Shown here: positions 1-11,889 of the stretch, one piece after another
Numbering within the stretch: the first letter of the stretch is position 1
Layout: the number at the start of each line of letters is the position of its first letter
Origin: Furcasterigmium furcatum
Lineage: Eukaryota > Ascomycota > Sordariomycetes > Glomerellales > Plectosphaerellaceae
Assembly: GCA_001599815.1 (NCBI GenBank)
Contig: BCIA01000005.1
Span: 2,211,088-2,275,087 of the forward strand
Direction: 5' to 3'
DNA length: 64,000 nt
Position numbers and translations under genes: made by a program
Notes under the pieces: model-generated
The model's database searches: none
What the model saw: only the letters and a program-made list of their open reading frames with translations
What the model was told of the DNA's origin: nothing

Positions 1-2495
1 AGGCCAAGATTGTCGAAAACAAACCCCGCGGATCCAAGGACGCCGATGGGCTTTCCCCAGCGGTAGGCGTCAAGGACGATCTGAACAGGGCGGCCAAGGG
101 GGTAGAGCGTCGTTGGTTTCCAGGCAAACACTTCCGTGGTACCGTCGGTCACGACGATGCCGTCAAAGTCGCTAGCGTAGGCATGAGTGTAGGTCACGTC
201 GATCCCGTCAGTCAGGGACTCGCCGATGACAGCAGCCGTGAGGCCAAAGTCATCAAGAGAAGACTTGAGCGACGCGGCCTGGCTCAGCGACCCTTTGTTA
301 TTGATGCTCGCCAGGATGCCGACGTTAAGGCCTGTGATGCTGGGCAGAGGGTTCTCCATGACGGAGATGCCCTGGGTCTTGTTGTCGTGGTAGTAAGTCT
401 CGTCCGGGTCCAGGTGGCTCACGCCGAGGAAGTCAGCAACGCGGTTGGCGATGTCGTTGCTGATCTTGTTGAGCTGCTGGAGAACCTTGACCTTGACATC
501 ATCGGACTCGAGGTTGGATGTCTCGAAGCGGATGGCATCAATCAGGAACTGCTGCTCAATGGCGATGAGAGAGTTGTAGAACAGGCGAGGCTGGGACCAG
601 TGGTCGGAGAAGGTCTCAGACCTCTCGCGGGTCAGGCGGCCGTCGACTGTACGGTCTGGTGCGGTGAAGAATCCCTTGCCCTCGGTCTGGTTGGCCTGCT
701 TTGGGTTTCCTTCGTTCAGGGTGTTGGGAGAGTCTGGGCTTGTCAGTCAAGTCTCCTGGAGCGGTCACTTCACACTCACAAGGCCTGATGTTGCGGTTCA
801 GGAACTGCTGGCCGGCACCATCACGGTTGTTGTTGTGAACACGGTTGATAGGCCTGTTAATAGGGATCTGCTCAAAGTTTGGGCTTCCCATGTTGCGGTT
901 GAGCTGCGTGTCGAGATAGGAGAAGATGCGGCCCTGCAGCAGAGGGTCCTCGCTGAAGTCGATTCCACGGACAATGTGCCCGGGCTGGAACTGCGGGAGT
1001 GTCAGCTTGAGTCTGTTCTCTCCTTTCTCGAGGGACATGCCATGATCTGCTCAGTCTCAGAGTGGAAGTTGACCGGGTTGGCATCCAGCTTGAGCTCGCC
1101 GAGCTTCTGCAAGGGTGCAAGCTCCTCGGGGATCATCTTGGTGGCATCCAGGAGATCGAATCCAAAGGCGAGGGCGTCCTCCTCGTCAACGATCTGCACG
1201 CAGACATCCCACTCAGGGCCGTTGCCGGCTTCGATGGCGTCCCAAAGGTCCTGGCGGTGGTAGTCGGGGTTTCGCCCGGCAATGACCTGGGCCTCCTCCC
1301 AAACCAGGCTGGCAAGGCCCTGCTTGGTCTTGAAGTGCCATTTTATGAGCTTGGAATCGCCCTCTTCCGTGACGAAACGGTACGTATTGACACCGAAACC
1401 GTCCTAGAATACTTTAGCCTCGAGTCTCCCATGAACTCCCGAGTTCAGCTCACCCACCATGTGACGGTAGCTCCTTGGGATACCACGACCACTCATGGCC
1501 CAGAAGAGAGTATGCAGGCTTGTGGACTCCTGGCTGAAGAAGTCCCAGGCGCTGTCGTGGGCGGTGGCAGCTTGAGGGATCTCCTTGTCGGGCCGCGGGT
1601 TGACGGCATGGATCAGGTCCGGCTGTGTTGACGTCAGCAATGCTATAGCGTTCCCGGGTATTCGAACAGAGGCAGACGTACGAATTGGGCTGCATCCTGA
1701 ATGAAGAACACGGGGATGTTGTTTCCTACGACATCATGGATGCCCTCATCTGTCCAGCTGCAATATCTCGGTTAGCACCGAGTCGGCCAGGGGAACGGTA
1801 TCTGGTCGGCAGGCACTTACAATCGGACAGCTGCGAGAAGAATTTGTTAGCAAGAGTGCCAGATCCGTTCATGATATCATCCCAAGACTCACCAAAGCCT
1901 CGGACGTCTCTGACAGAGTCGGCGCTGCCACGGGAGCCAGCAACGGTAGAGAACCGCACAAACGTCGGAGTAGTCTTGCCCTCCTCAGCAAGGAACGAGG
2001 CGGCCGTGAGGTTAGACCAGTCGCCGGTGCTTGTGAAGGTGCCGCTGGTCACGGTCAGCAGAGACTCGTCGTCCGAGGGTATGAGAAAGACTCACTATGC
2101 TCCTGCTCCACGGGCGTGAACGACACGCTCAGGGATCTTGGCAAGTGTGTTAGTAAAGCGAGGATATATGTGAGGGTTCGAGCGAACACCGGACTGACCC
2201 TCTCGTGATCGAAGCGCGTGATCTTCTGGCGGAGGATAAAGTCCTCCAGTAGAGTCGAGCCGCGCTGACCAGCCTTCAAGCTGTTCTGGTCCGAGATGGG
2301 ACCCCCCACGTCCGAGGTCATGTAGGCGTCCCAATCGTCAATCTCATACTGAGCCATGTGGGCACGAGAGCCGGCCGGTTGGCCGCCGTCATCTCGGGCC
2401 CTGAGGCCGCCGCTGGCAGCTCCAGCGAAGGGGCACTGAGCCGCAGAGAGATTGGTCAGGCCGAGGCCCGCCAAAAAGATGGACGAGGTACGCAT
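1..2495 (-). CDS. Secreted large-subunit catalase (CatB/Cat-3 type), 3' end beyond the window
   Basis: Heme catalase converting hydrogen peroxide to water and oxygen, probably secreted or wall-associated. Exons on the minus strand: 2495-2199, 2136-2096, 2044-1893, 1830-1821, 1757-1682, 1622-1458, 1403-1041, 990-780 and 733 to the window edge. The spliced product has a signal peptide (about residues 1-20, ending SAAQC), catalytic His106 in RVVHARGAGAYG, Asn179/180 in VVGNNIPVFFIQD, and the heme-ligand Tyr393 in RIFSYLDTQLNR. After the core comes the start of the flavodoxin/glutaminase-like C-terminal domain of large-subunit catalases. About 682 residues lie inside the window, so little is missing. 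Exon four is only 10 nt; without it the frame stops at once. The intron at 991-1040 begins with GC. The family call is firm; the paralogue name (cat-1, cat-3 or catB) is inferred from the signal peptide. Confidence 0.93.
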
Positions 2496-5115
2496 GGTAG
2501 GTATTCAAGGCAGCTGCAGAGAGCTTAAGTCGACAGATAATGAGAGAGGAATATCTGTCAGTCTTGCTCTGGCTTGAACTTGGACTTGGAGAGACTTGAA
2601 GGGGCCCGGGCCGGTACAAGAAAGTCTCGGGTAGCCAGGGACTCGGGGAGCACAAGGGCCCTCTTTAAGTATCCAGAGACAGTCCGTACACGAAGGAGGA
2701 GGAGTGGGAGGAGGAGGACGAACGTCAAGAGAGAATCGTGAGATATCTGTCGTGCTTAGATGGGACAAGGATCATGCCAGGGGGACCGGACAGAAAGGTA
2801 TGTCAAGGTACCTAGGTAACAATCACCACCGAGCAAGCCTGCCATACACCTCATACCTGACCTACTAGGTAGGTAGCAGGCAGGAAGGCCGCAGAAAAGA
2901 TGGCCGCCCTCGGAACGGCCACGTCGACCAAGATGTGGCAAATCGAGATGTCGTCTCTGTCAACTTCAAGGAACTGATATTGTCTCTCTCTTGATTCTGA
3001 GAAATCAAGATATCGTCCTGCTCAATTGCAAGCAATTCAAGGGCAACGTATCTGGACGGCATTGTAGCTAGACCGGCCATGTATTCAATGACCCTCATGG
3101 TACTAGGGTAGTAGGTAAGGCAAGCAAGGGGAGACCGATGTCGTCCGCCCGGGAAAGAACTGGCCATGCCTGGCATAGCATACTCACCCTCTCTCCTGCC
3201 TGCGTGATGCGTCCCACGGGCACAGGAAGGCAATTGTGACCCTGGGGAACACCCGAACGTGGAAGGAGCAGAAGGAGAAGAAGACTAAATTAGAGCCTGA
3301 AGCACAGGGACGTGATCCGGACGAAGACGGGCGGTGATACCACGGCCACACTCAGCTCGCATCGTCTATCTGCCTCCCTCCTGTGTCCTCCCAGCTCACA
3401 CCGGGAAATACAAGGCGACAGGGGCCAACGAGGACACACCTCCGATGTTTGTCTTGTCTTGTCTTGTCTTCCCCTAGAGCCGCTTGGCCTTGGCTCGACT
3501 AAGACGCGGGCTTCCACAAGCATCGGAGTTGGGAGACACGACACACTCAGCACTTCGGCCTCGGCCTCGTCCAACCACCGCCAGTGTAATCGTCATCGTG
3601 GAGCTTCGCCATGGCTCGCGTGGTACCGTCTGCCGGCAGGGTATGTCTCCAGGGCTGACGAGCCAGCCCACGGCCGGCTGCATGCATCGTCGCCTGAGGC
3701 GGGGGACTCGGCGTGCGAGTATCCAGAGCTGTGGTTGATGTGGGAGCTGCACTCAGCACGCCCCCGCGTCTCCAAGCAACACAGGACGGGGCAGGGCCAC
3801 TCCGATCCCCGGCGACGTCCAACAAGGATTGGGGCGCGAGAGAGAGAACAATGAGCATGCCAAGCCGCTCCTCTCGGGATCCGGAGAGCGTTGATTGTTG
3901 TGTTATTCGTCCTGGCTGACATCAGCGCATGTCGGAACGCATGGCCAAGAACACGGCCGGAGGAAGCAAGCAAAGCAACAGGCTCTCATGGCACGCCCTC
4001 GTCCCTGGCCATGAGGTCGGATATGCATCCAGGTCGCCAAGGCGAGTAACCGCCGACGAGATGCAACTCGAAGGTCATGGCTATAAAAAGACATCATGTT
4101 AAGGGAAAAGAGATCTCGGACCTCCAATACCTGCGAGAGCCCTGAATGGCCACTCGAGTCCTCCCCGACCGGAGCCCCGCCGGGAACGTTACGCTACCTT
4201 AATTCTCGGCATCATTAGCGGCCGTGGGTGGCTTTTCCCCGGGCGGCTGCCGTCCCGTTAAGCGGGCTTCGGCTCGGCACTTGAAAGCGGCCGCAGACTG
4301 CCGACCCGCCGCGCTCTATAATGCGAGGTCCTTGGTTGGCCAGCCCCTGAGCTGCACTCCAGAGACAACCTCCTCACCGGCGGTGATCATATCTGCAGGT
4401 CCAAGCATCCATTTTCTATTTCTAGCACTTCTAGAGCTTCAGCTAGACTTTGACGTTCCTGCATGGCATAACTAGGTAGATCTTGGGGATCGCAGCATAT
4501 CTTGACCTACACCCACCCCCGGGACAGGAACTCGAACTGCCCAAACTCCAAGGAGTTGACCAGTCTGGCATCCATTTTGAAGACACCGACGCCTTGTCCC
4601 AGGAAGCATCCTCGAGAATCAGACCACTGCCCACTTCCAGTCCCAGAGAGAGCGCGGGGTGCAAGGAGCCGGCAAGATCACATAGGTTAGTTCGATCAAC
4701 CGGGAAAACTTCAAAAGCTGCAGCGCAAACACCAAGGCACCTGGGCAGGCACATCACATCACAACAGCCATCAACGCAAGGCAAGTACAGGGCCAAAAAT
4801 AATACATTCAAATAAAACAAGCAGACCATACAACCAGGCCCCCAGTCCAGCCCCGGTCCGCTGCATCATAGCTTTCATCCCTATGCCCCGTCCTTGGAAG
4901 TCATGAGGGCACCAAAAAAAGGGATCACACGCCCGAAGAAATCAACACCCGACCTAGCTGGGTAGGTCGCATCCACAAGAGGGGAGGGAGTCTCTACAGA
5001 TGTGAACCGGTAAAATGCGCCTTTTGCTACCCCTCCGCACCTCTGCCGTCCCGTATCCTCTCCTCCGTATCGTCCCGCACAGATCTTGACCTCGAGAATT
5101 ATGTTATGCAGGACG
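2496..5115. other. Intergenic, 2.6 kb: catalase upstream region and flippase 3' flank
   Basis: No reading frame here looks like protein on either strand. The part next to the catalase start is its likely promoter and 5' leader. It contains several short TAGGTA/TACCTA motifs (2807-2820, 2861-2876, 3100-3117, 4951-4968) and a short GTCTT tandem near 3450. The part near 4.5-5.1 kb is probably the 3' UTR of the flippase gene. Confidence 0.5.
3449..3470. repeat. Short GTCTT microsatellite
   Basis: Four perfect GTCTT units in tandem, preceded by TT, in the long region upstream of the catalase. No function is apparent. Confidence 0.7.
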
Positions 5116-8100
5116 CTAAAAGGTCACATGAGGCTGCGCAGCCTGCGGCCGGGAACTGGCCATCTCGCCGTACCGGCCACGATGCTGCGTCGTGTCGTAA
5201 GCCTGCAGCACGCGCGTCTGACTCTCGTCCGCCTGCGAGAAGGCGTATCCGCGCTGCTTCCGCATGCGCTGCACCTGGCGCACCTTGCGGATCGCCTTTT
5301 GGAACTGTTCCATGCTGCGAGGAGTTAGCTCAAGTCCACCCACCCACGTGCTAGATGAGACAGGGAAATACGTACCGAGGCCTGTAATCTTGAATATTGT
5401 ACTTTTGGATCTCCTGGATATGGTGGTACGGCTCGGGCCAGTACATGCGCTTGGCGTACTTCCACGCCACATCCCGGATGAGGCAGAGGATGGCCAGGGA
5501 GAGCGTCTGCAGCCAGAAGATGGGGCTTTCGAAGAGGCGAGGGACGATACCGTGGAATTCGGGAGAGATGGGAATCATGGGACCAACCCAGCCGTAGAGG
5601 GCTACGAACACCCACCAGATGGCCATGGAGCCGGGGATGGCGATGATGTGGTACTTGGTCCAGTTGCTAGTGACCAGCGCCGCCTTGCCAAGGACCGTCA
5701 ACAGTACGGGAGCGTACAGCGCAGTACCCCAGACCCAGTGACCGGCCATCTTGCCGTCTCCCTGGATCAGGTCACCGTGCCAGATGAGCTCGCCAAACAG
5801 GTAGAGAATAATGGAGTGGTAGACAGCGTTGGCCAGCCACTCGATGAAAACCTTCTTGCGGAAAAACTGGTTGCGCTGGCCCATGCTGTAGAGCTGAGGG
5901 TAGCGGTCAAGGAGGCGTGCCGAGATGAACTGATCCAGGATGCCGAGCGCCAGCGGCGGGAAGAAGGTGAAGATGACGTTGAACAGGGTCAGCGTCCACG
6001 ACTCGTAGATGATCGTTCCCGAGAAGACGTTTCGGAAGGTGTACCAGAACTGCGTCATGTACAGGGTGATGTTCTTGTAGAAGGAGAAGAGGATGGTCTT
6101 GGCAACTCGCTGGTAGCTCCATTGCCCGTGAACCAGGAGCAGCTTCTTGAGGAACCGGAATTGTGCGATGGAGACATCGGCACTGCGCGCGGCTTGCAAA
6201 CCCTCCATACCACTGATACCAACGCCGATGTGGGCGGCCTGGATCATGGAGACGTCGTTGGCTCCGTCGCCAATGGCAAGCAGGATGGACTCCTTCTGAT
6301 ACTTCTTGACAAGCTTGACCACGAGGGCCTTCTGCAGCGGCGAGACACGGCAGCAGATGACAGCCTTGCACATGACAGCGAGATCGAGGAACATCTTCTC
6401 CAGGTCCTTTTCGAGAGCGTAGGTCAGGGACTTGCCGTCAATGATGAGCGCCAAGGTCTCCGTATCGATTGTCCTGTCGCCCTGGTTGCGGATTGCGTCG
6501 AGCTTCTTCTGTAGATTGTCGCGTGTGGCGTTGGCCGACTCTTCATTCACAATGAGCAGCATCATGTCCTCGCTGAGGAGCTTACAGCTCATGCCGATGT
6601 TGATGGCCGTCTCTTGACGATCGCCAGTTAGGACCCAGACCTTGATGTTGGCTTGTTGCAGCGTGTGGATCGTCTCGGGCACTCCGTCCTGAAGGCGATC
6701 CTCGATAGCAGTGGCACCAAGCAGGAAAAAGTCATGCTCGATGATCTCAGCAGCTTTATCCAGCTCATCAGCACGGTTGCCGCCCAACGTGGTCGCGGCC
6801 GTCTCGTAGATCTTGAGCCACTCCTGGAACTCCTGCTCGGGAACCTCGCGCACGGCGAGACACAGAGTACGCAGGCCCTCGGAGGCATACTCCTCGAGGT
6901 GTCGCAGGGTAGGCTCGACAACAGGGTTGTTCTCGTGAAGTCGCTCGAGAATGACCGTGTCGGCACCCTTGCAGTAGACACGGATCTTGCCATCAGGGCA
7001 TCGGTAGATTGTCGACATGCGCTTCCTGGTCGAGTTGAACTCGCAGACGGCAAGCAGCTCGTATTCGCGCTCCTGGCCGTCGACCTCGATAAATACGGCT
7101 CGGGGCTTGCGGTCCGTGAACTTGTATCCAAGACTGGCGGCTCCCTCGACCAAAGCACCTTCGTCGGGCGACGCAGCTTGGTACTTGATCTTTCCAGACT
7201 TCTCGTCGGACCTTTCCGGGATGACAGTGTGGCAAATGGCGAGCAGGGTCAGGAAATGGTCAATGGCGGGACCAGACTCGTGGCCCTTGCGATTCTCTTC
7301 CAGGCGCTTCATGTTGTGAATGCCAACCTCGACGCCGTCCTCGATAGTCGCCACCCTGTCCTCGGGAACCTCATCGGCATACTGGATGCCTTGGATCGTA
7401 GCCTGCTTGAACTCCATCATGTTGCAAGTCAGAGTGCCCGTCTTGTCCGAGAAGACGTACTCGACCATGCCCAGCTCCTCTACCAAGCTCGATGTTCGGC
7501 AGTTGGCTGGCGTGTCTGTCTTGTCGTGATAGATATCCAGATCGTCGTTGATCAGGGTTCCATGGAAATACTTGATGAGCTCAACAGTGACGAAGAGAGA
7601 AATTGGCACCAGGGACGAGTAGAGGACCCAGTATGTGACCATGTCTCTGGCGATGGTATTGGCAACTTCTCCTGCCGTGCCGATACCAGAAAGCTCCAGG
7701 TACGATAGGGCGTCGCCCTCCACGCTGCGCTGGACCAGGTCGCCTACTGTGCTGATAATGCTGAGAACCAGGAGGACGCCGACCAGGAGCAGCACCAGGG
7801 TGTTGAGCTTCTTCTCGACCTTTGTCCGCTTGATGGGCGTGGCGGTGGCGTTGCGCATGAGCTTGGTCTCATGGCCGGTGAAGACGACGACGCCGTGCAC
7901 CCAAGGGGTGTTTCGCAGGGTCGCGCCTCGAAGCAGGAGCTGTTCGGGATTCAGGGGCAAATCCTTCTCGCCGCCGCCGGTCTGCATTGTCAGGACAGCC
8001 TCATACGTGTACAGGCTGCTATTGGGCTGCTCCGACTTGATCTTGCCGCCGAACCTGCTAAGCTCGCTCGAGCTGACCATGGGGCAAGTTTCAGGCAGGG

Positions 8101-9283
8101 CCTGCTTGATCTTGAGGTTCGTTTCGCCATCCAGATTTGCGGTCTCGATATAACAGAGACCCTCGGGCTCGGAACTCGCGAGGAGGACGAGATCGGCGGG
8201 GAAAGGCTCTTCGGATTCGACGCGAACGATGTCGCCGACGGCAACGTTGATCCATTTCGTATCTTGAAAGGAAGAGCCGCGCAGAACCCTGGCCCTGGAG
8301 TTGTTGAGGGCGTTGTCTGCGGTCTTCCTGCGGTGATCCTCGATCAGCTCCTTGCCTGCTGACACCATGAGCACCATGACGAGGGGAATAATTGTGGTGT
8401 ACTGATTCGTTGGCGACAGTCCGGGAATCTGCTGCAGCGCCGCCGTGAACAAGAAGAAGACGTTGGCAATTTTCGAGAACTGCTCGATGAGGAACTTGGG
8501 CAGGAAGCTTGCGAAGTTGTACTTGGCCGTCGAGACATGGTTGTCGACGTATTTGTTGGCCGCGTTCGCCGGGGGGTTGTTGAGGTGGATGATCCTTGGG
8601 CCCAGGGTCGACGGGTCAGGCTTGCTGCGGCCGAAGCCGAACTTGAAGTTGCCCATGTCAAACCTCTTCCCATCCTTGGGCTGCTGGGAATCGGCCGTGT
8701 CTGGTCTTCCGGTGCCGCCGCCGCCTCCTCTGCCACCACCGCCAGCTTCTGTCAAGGGCAGGTCCATCTCTGAGTAGCCCTGGCCGCCGCCGAACCTGTT
8801 CTTGAGCTTGCCGAAGAATCCGCCACCGAGACTGAGCACGCTGTTCCTATTCCGCGCGTTGTTTCTCGCGGCTTGCTGATCGGCCGGCACAGATCCTCCT
8901 CTTTGATAGTACGAGTCGCCGTCTGTAGGATAGTCGTCAAAGTCGTCGGCATACCGCTGGTAGTTGCCCAGCTCGGAGGTCTGGCTGTACTGGCGATTCG
9001 GGCTGATGTAGGGGCCCTGCGCGCCGGAACCTGATGGTCTCCCGGGTAGCGGCCTCGCGCCAGGCCGTGTCTGTGTAGCGCCGACGAAGTCATCGTAGGA
9101 GGTGGATGTCCGGCCTTGGGCGGGTGTGGTGGATTGCTGGTCGAGGGTGTAGGTTCGCATTAATTCGTCGTCGTTGAGCGTTGACCTCCGGCCGCCGGAG
9201 TAGACGGGCTGGTCATTATCCAAGTCTAACAGGAGATCGTTCTGGGGAGGCCCTTGGGGGCCCCCCGTCGGTCGTCCAGCCAT
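5116..9283 (-). CDS. P4-type ATPase, Drs2-type aminophospholipid flippase
   Basis: A 1368-residue product from two exons (9283-5376 and 5314-5116; 61-bp intron). P4-ATPases move phosphatidylserine and related lipids from the outer to the cytosolic leaflet of Golgi, endosomal or plasma membranes, normally with a Cdc50-family subunit. Visible motifs are DGET at about 385 (the P4 version of the actuator TGES), the phosphorylated Asp613 in DKTGTLTCNMMEF, GDGANDVSM at about 1005, and roughly ten membrane segments. The 250-residue N-terminal tail is Gln/Tyr/Gly-rich and disordered, with a glycine run; the C-terminal tail is basic (VRQVQRMRKQR), like the regulatory tail of Drs2. The second exon is needed to supply that tail. 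Start chosen at the first ATG (MAGRPTGG). The Drs2 assignment rests on tail layout and overall similarity, so the substrate is inferred. Confidence 0.93.
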
Positions 9284-10503
9284 GCCAGAAGGCTGGAGGA
9301 GGTTCTAGGGTCGTTGAGGTGATGGACGTCGGTGCCGCGACATTCGGGAGCGATGGATCGGAGTCGCAGGAGATTATCTAGAAGGGACGCGGCGGGTCAA
9401 TCGATCGATTCGCGGGTGCGGCGGGTGTTTGAATGCGTGGGATGGTTGAGGCTGACTGACAGGAAGCCCGAGAGGTACTGTAGGTGTTGGAAGGGCAGAC
9501 CCCTGAAAGCTGACAGTCGGTCGGGGTGGAAGCCGTATTCGTCGTCGCAAGCCCGCACAGCCTCCTTTTTTCTTTGGCGCAGCGGGTGGGTTCGTCCTGT
9601 CGGTCGTTGGCTCTCGTCTATTCAAGGGTCTTCATGAGCAACGTAATCCCACGGGCGTGTTTTGCAACCGAATGGGGGCTAGGGCGCCTAAGATTGGGAT
9701 GCGAGAAGTGCGCCTGGTCGGTGATGTCAAGGGGCGAGATGATGTTTCGCTTGTGCTCAAAACACGAGGGACTTGCACTGATGGACGGGACGGGATGGAA
9801 ACCTGGAACCTGCTGCTCGGGCCACGCACGCAGCGCGGCAGCTGCTGACGATGAAGAAGAGCCGCACCAACTATGTAAGCAAGGGGCGCTGGAGCACCGG
9901 AGCAACAGCTGAATGTCAGGGCGTTTCCGGGGCGGTGATCCACTGTTGAATGTCCGGACTGCCCTGTGGATTGCTACCTGGCAGGCACCACCGCCCAACC
10001 GGGAAAGGAGGCTGGGGCGTGTTGCTATTCGTGGCCTCTAGTGGCCAGCCGACTCTGTGCTTTGTTTCACAAGCCACACTTGGGACCCACCTGTCATTGA
10101 GGATCGCCAGCCACACATCAAGTGATGGCTGTGCACTCTGTCTTCGACTCCTTCTGTGGGAGACCTCAGACAAGATGCTGCGGACTTTCGAAAGTCCGCC
10201 TTACAGACCATCCGGCTTTCTTTGCTTTTCTGCCCCCGAGAGACCTCGAAAACCGGCCAGCCGCCGAGCTCAGACAGGTCCGAGATCCATGTGGTCCGAC
10301 TCAAATCCGCCGGCATCGGTCGGCCCCGCTGCCTTGTGTCCCGGTCCGGCCTTGATCATCTTGGCTTGGCGTGTTTTTGACTCATCATGAAGCTGAATAC
10401 AACACTATAAACGTAGCCCTCCCCGAATCACCATCACCACCAGCATCGACAGCAGTGAATACGTGTGAAGCAACAGCATCGTCACCCATTGATTCCACCC
10501 AAC
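9284..10503. other. Divergent intergenic region, flippase / D-serine dehydratase
   Basis: 1.2 kb shared upstream region of two genes transcribed away from each other. Open frames here are short and do not look like protein. Nothing else recognised apart from the TATA-like element listed separately. Confidence 0.5.
10403..10412 (+). promoter_or_regulatory. TATA-like element before the D-serine dehydratase gene
   Basis: CACTATAAAC lies about 95 bp before the start codon, a usual distance for a fungal TATA box. Sequence resemblance only. Confidence 0.3.
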
Positions 10504-11889
10504 ATGGATTTTTCTCTCAGGAACCACGCCTCCTTCATTGGATCCAAGGTCCAAGACCTGCCGACCCCCGCTCTGGTCGTCAGCAAGCCCGTCGTTGAGA
10601 GCAACATTGCCGAGCTCCATCGCGACGTCGAGGCGGTTGGAGTTCGCTTCCGGCCTCATGTGAAGACACTCAAGGTCAGCACCGCATTACCGAGGATTTT
10701 CGCGGGAGGACCCCATTGCTGAAGCCAGCCAGTCTCTGGAGGTGACACGCTTGATGCTGGGCGGCGGCAAGCACCGCGGGATCGTCTGCTCCACCGTCGC
10801 CGAGCTAGAGGGCGTTCTACCTCTGGTCAAGGAGGGAGTGCTCGATGAGGTGCGTCAATTCCCCGAATTGTGTTCGAAAAGACTCTCGTGGATGCTGGAC
10901 TGACCCAGCAACCAGGCGCTCTACGGTGTCCCAGTTGCGCCCTCGAAGCTGCCCCGACTGGCGGCGCTGAGATCGTCCATCAGAGTACTCTTGATGATCG
11001 ACAACATTCAGCAGCTGGAAGCCATTGAGGTTTTCCAGGCCTCGAACCCATCCATCTCCCAGGAGCCCTGGCCAATTTTCATCAAGGTCGATGTCGGTTA
11101 CGGCCGCGCCGGAGTCGCAGTCTCCTCCCCTCGTCTTGAGGCCCTGGTCCGACGTGCGCAAGAGTGCAAGGCGGTGGACATTGTCGGCTTCTATGCCCAT
11201 GCGGGACAGTCCTACCACGGCCGCTCGTCGGATGCCGCCGAGGGCTTCCTCGCCGCCGAGATGCAGGGCGTCCTTGACGGGGCCAAGCTGCTCGGCAGTG
11301 ACAAGAAGGTACTTGTATCCATCGGCTCCACGCCGACGGCGCACGTGGTGAAGAGCCTCCAGGCCAACGCGCCGGAGAATGTCATCATTGAATTGCATGC
11401 CGGTAAGTCGAATTCATCATTCTACGCCCTGCTTGATATGGGCTGAGCATCATCCGTACAGGCAACTTCCCCTGCAACGATCTGCAGCAAGTGTCGACCG
11501 GTGTCGTGGGCTACTCCCAGCAAGCGATCAGGCTCGTCGTAGAAGTATGCAGCACCTACCCCGAGCGCAACGAGGCGCTCGTCAACGCCGGCACCATTGC
11601 GATTTCGAAGGAGACCAGCACCTGGGCCGGGTTCGGGCAGGTTGTGGGCAAGCCGGGGTGGTTCGTCAAGCGCACGGCGCAGGAGCACGGGATCCTTGGG
11701 TATGATGCGCCGACCGGCGGTATCCAGGGAACCGCTCCAACGGAGGTGGAAGCGGCGTTCAAGGTAGGGGACAAGGTGTTGCTGCACGTGTCGCATGCTT
11801 GTATCACGGCGTCAAACCACCATGCCTACTACGTTGTAGATGAGAACGATGTGGTGAGGGAGACTTGGGTGCCGTGGAAGGGCTGGTAG
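10504..11889 (+). CDS. D-serine dehydratase, DSD1-like (alanine racemase-fold PLP enzyme)
   Basis: Exons 10504-10674, 10733-10849, 10916-11402 and 11462-11889 give 400 residues. The fungal DSD1 family uses PLP and zinc to turn D-serine into pyruvate and ammonia; the related D-threonine aldolases share the fold. The likely PLP lysine is Lys54 in FRPHVKTLK, at the end of the first strand of the alanine-racemase-like barrel. The C-terminal domain holds the zinc signature HAC (His370, Cys372) in HVSHACITASNHH, which is typical of eukaryotic D-serine dehydratase. The protein should be cytosolic, since no targeting signal is seen. Start chosen at MDFSLRNH; the splice joins restore the family pattern. 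A D-threonine aldolase activity cannot be excluded. Confidence 0.88.

Noticed and set aside
5264..7708. Long plus-strand frames (416 and 351 codons)
   Set aside because: Antisense shadows of the flippase, rich in Val/Leu/Asp/Gly as expected from its reverse complement.
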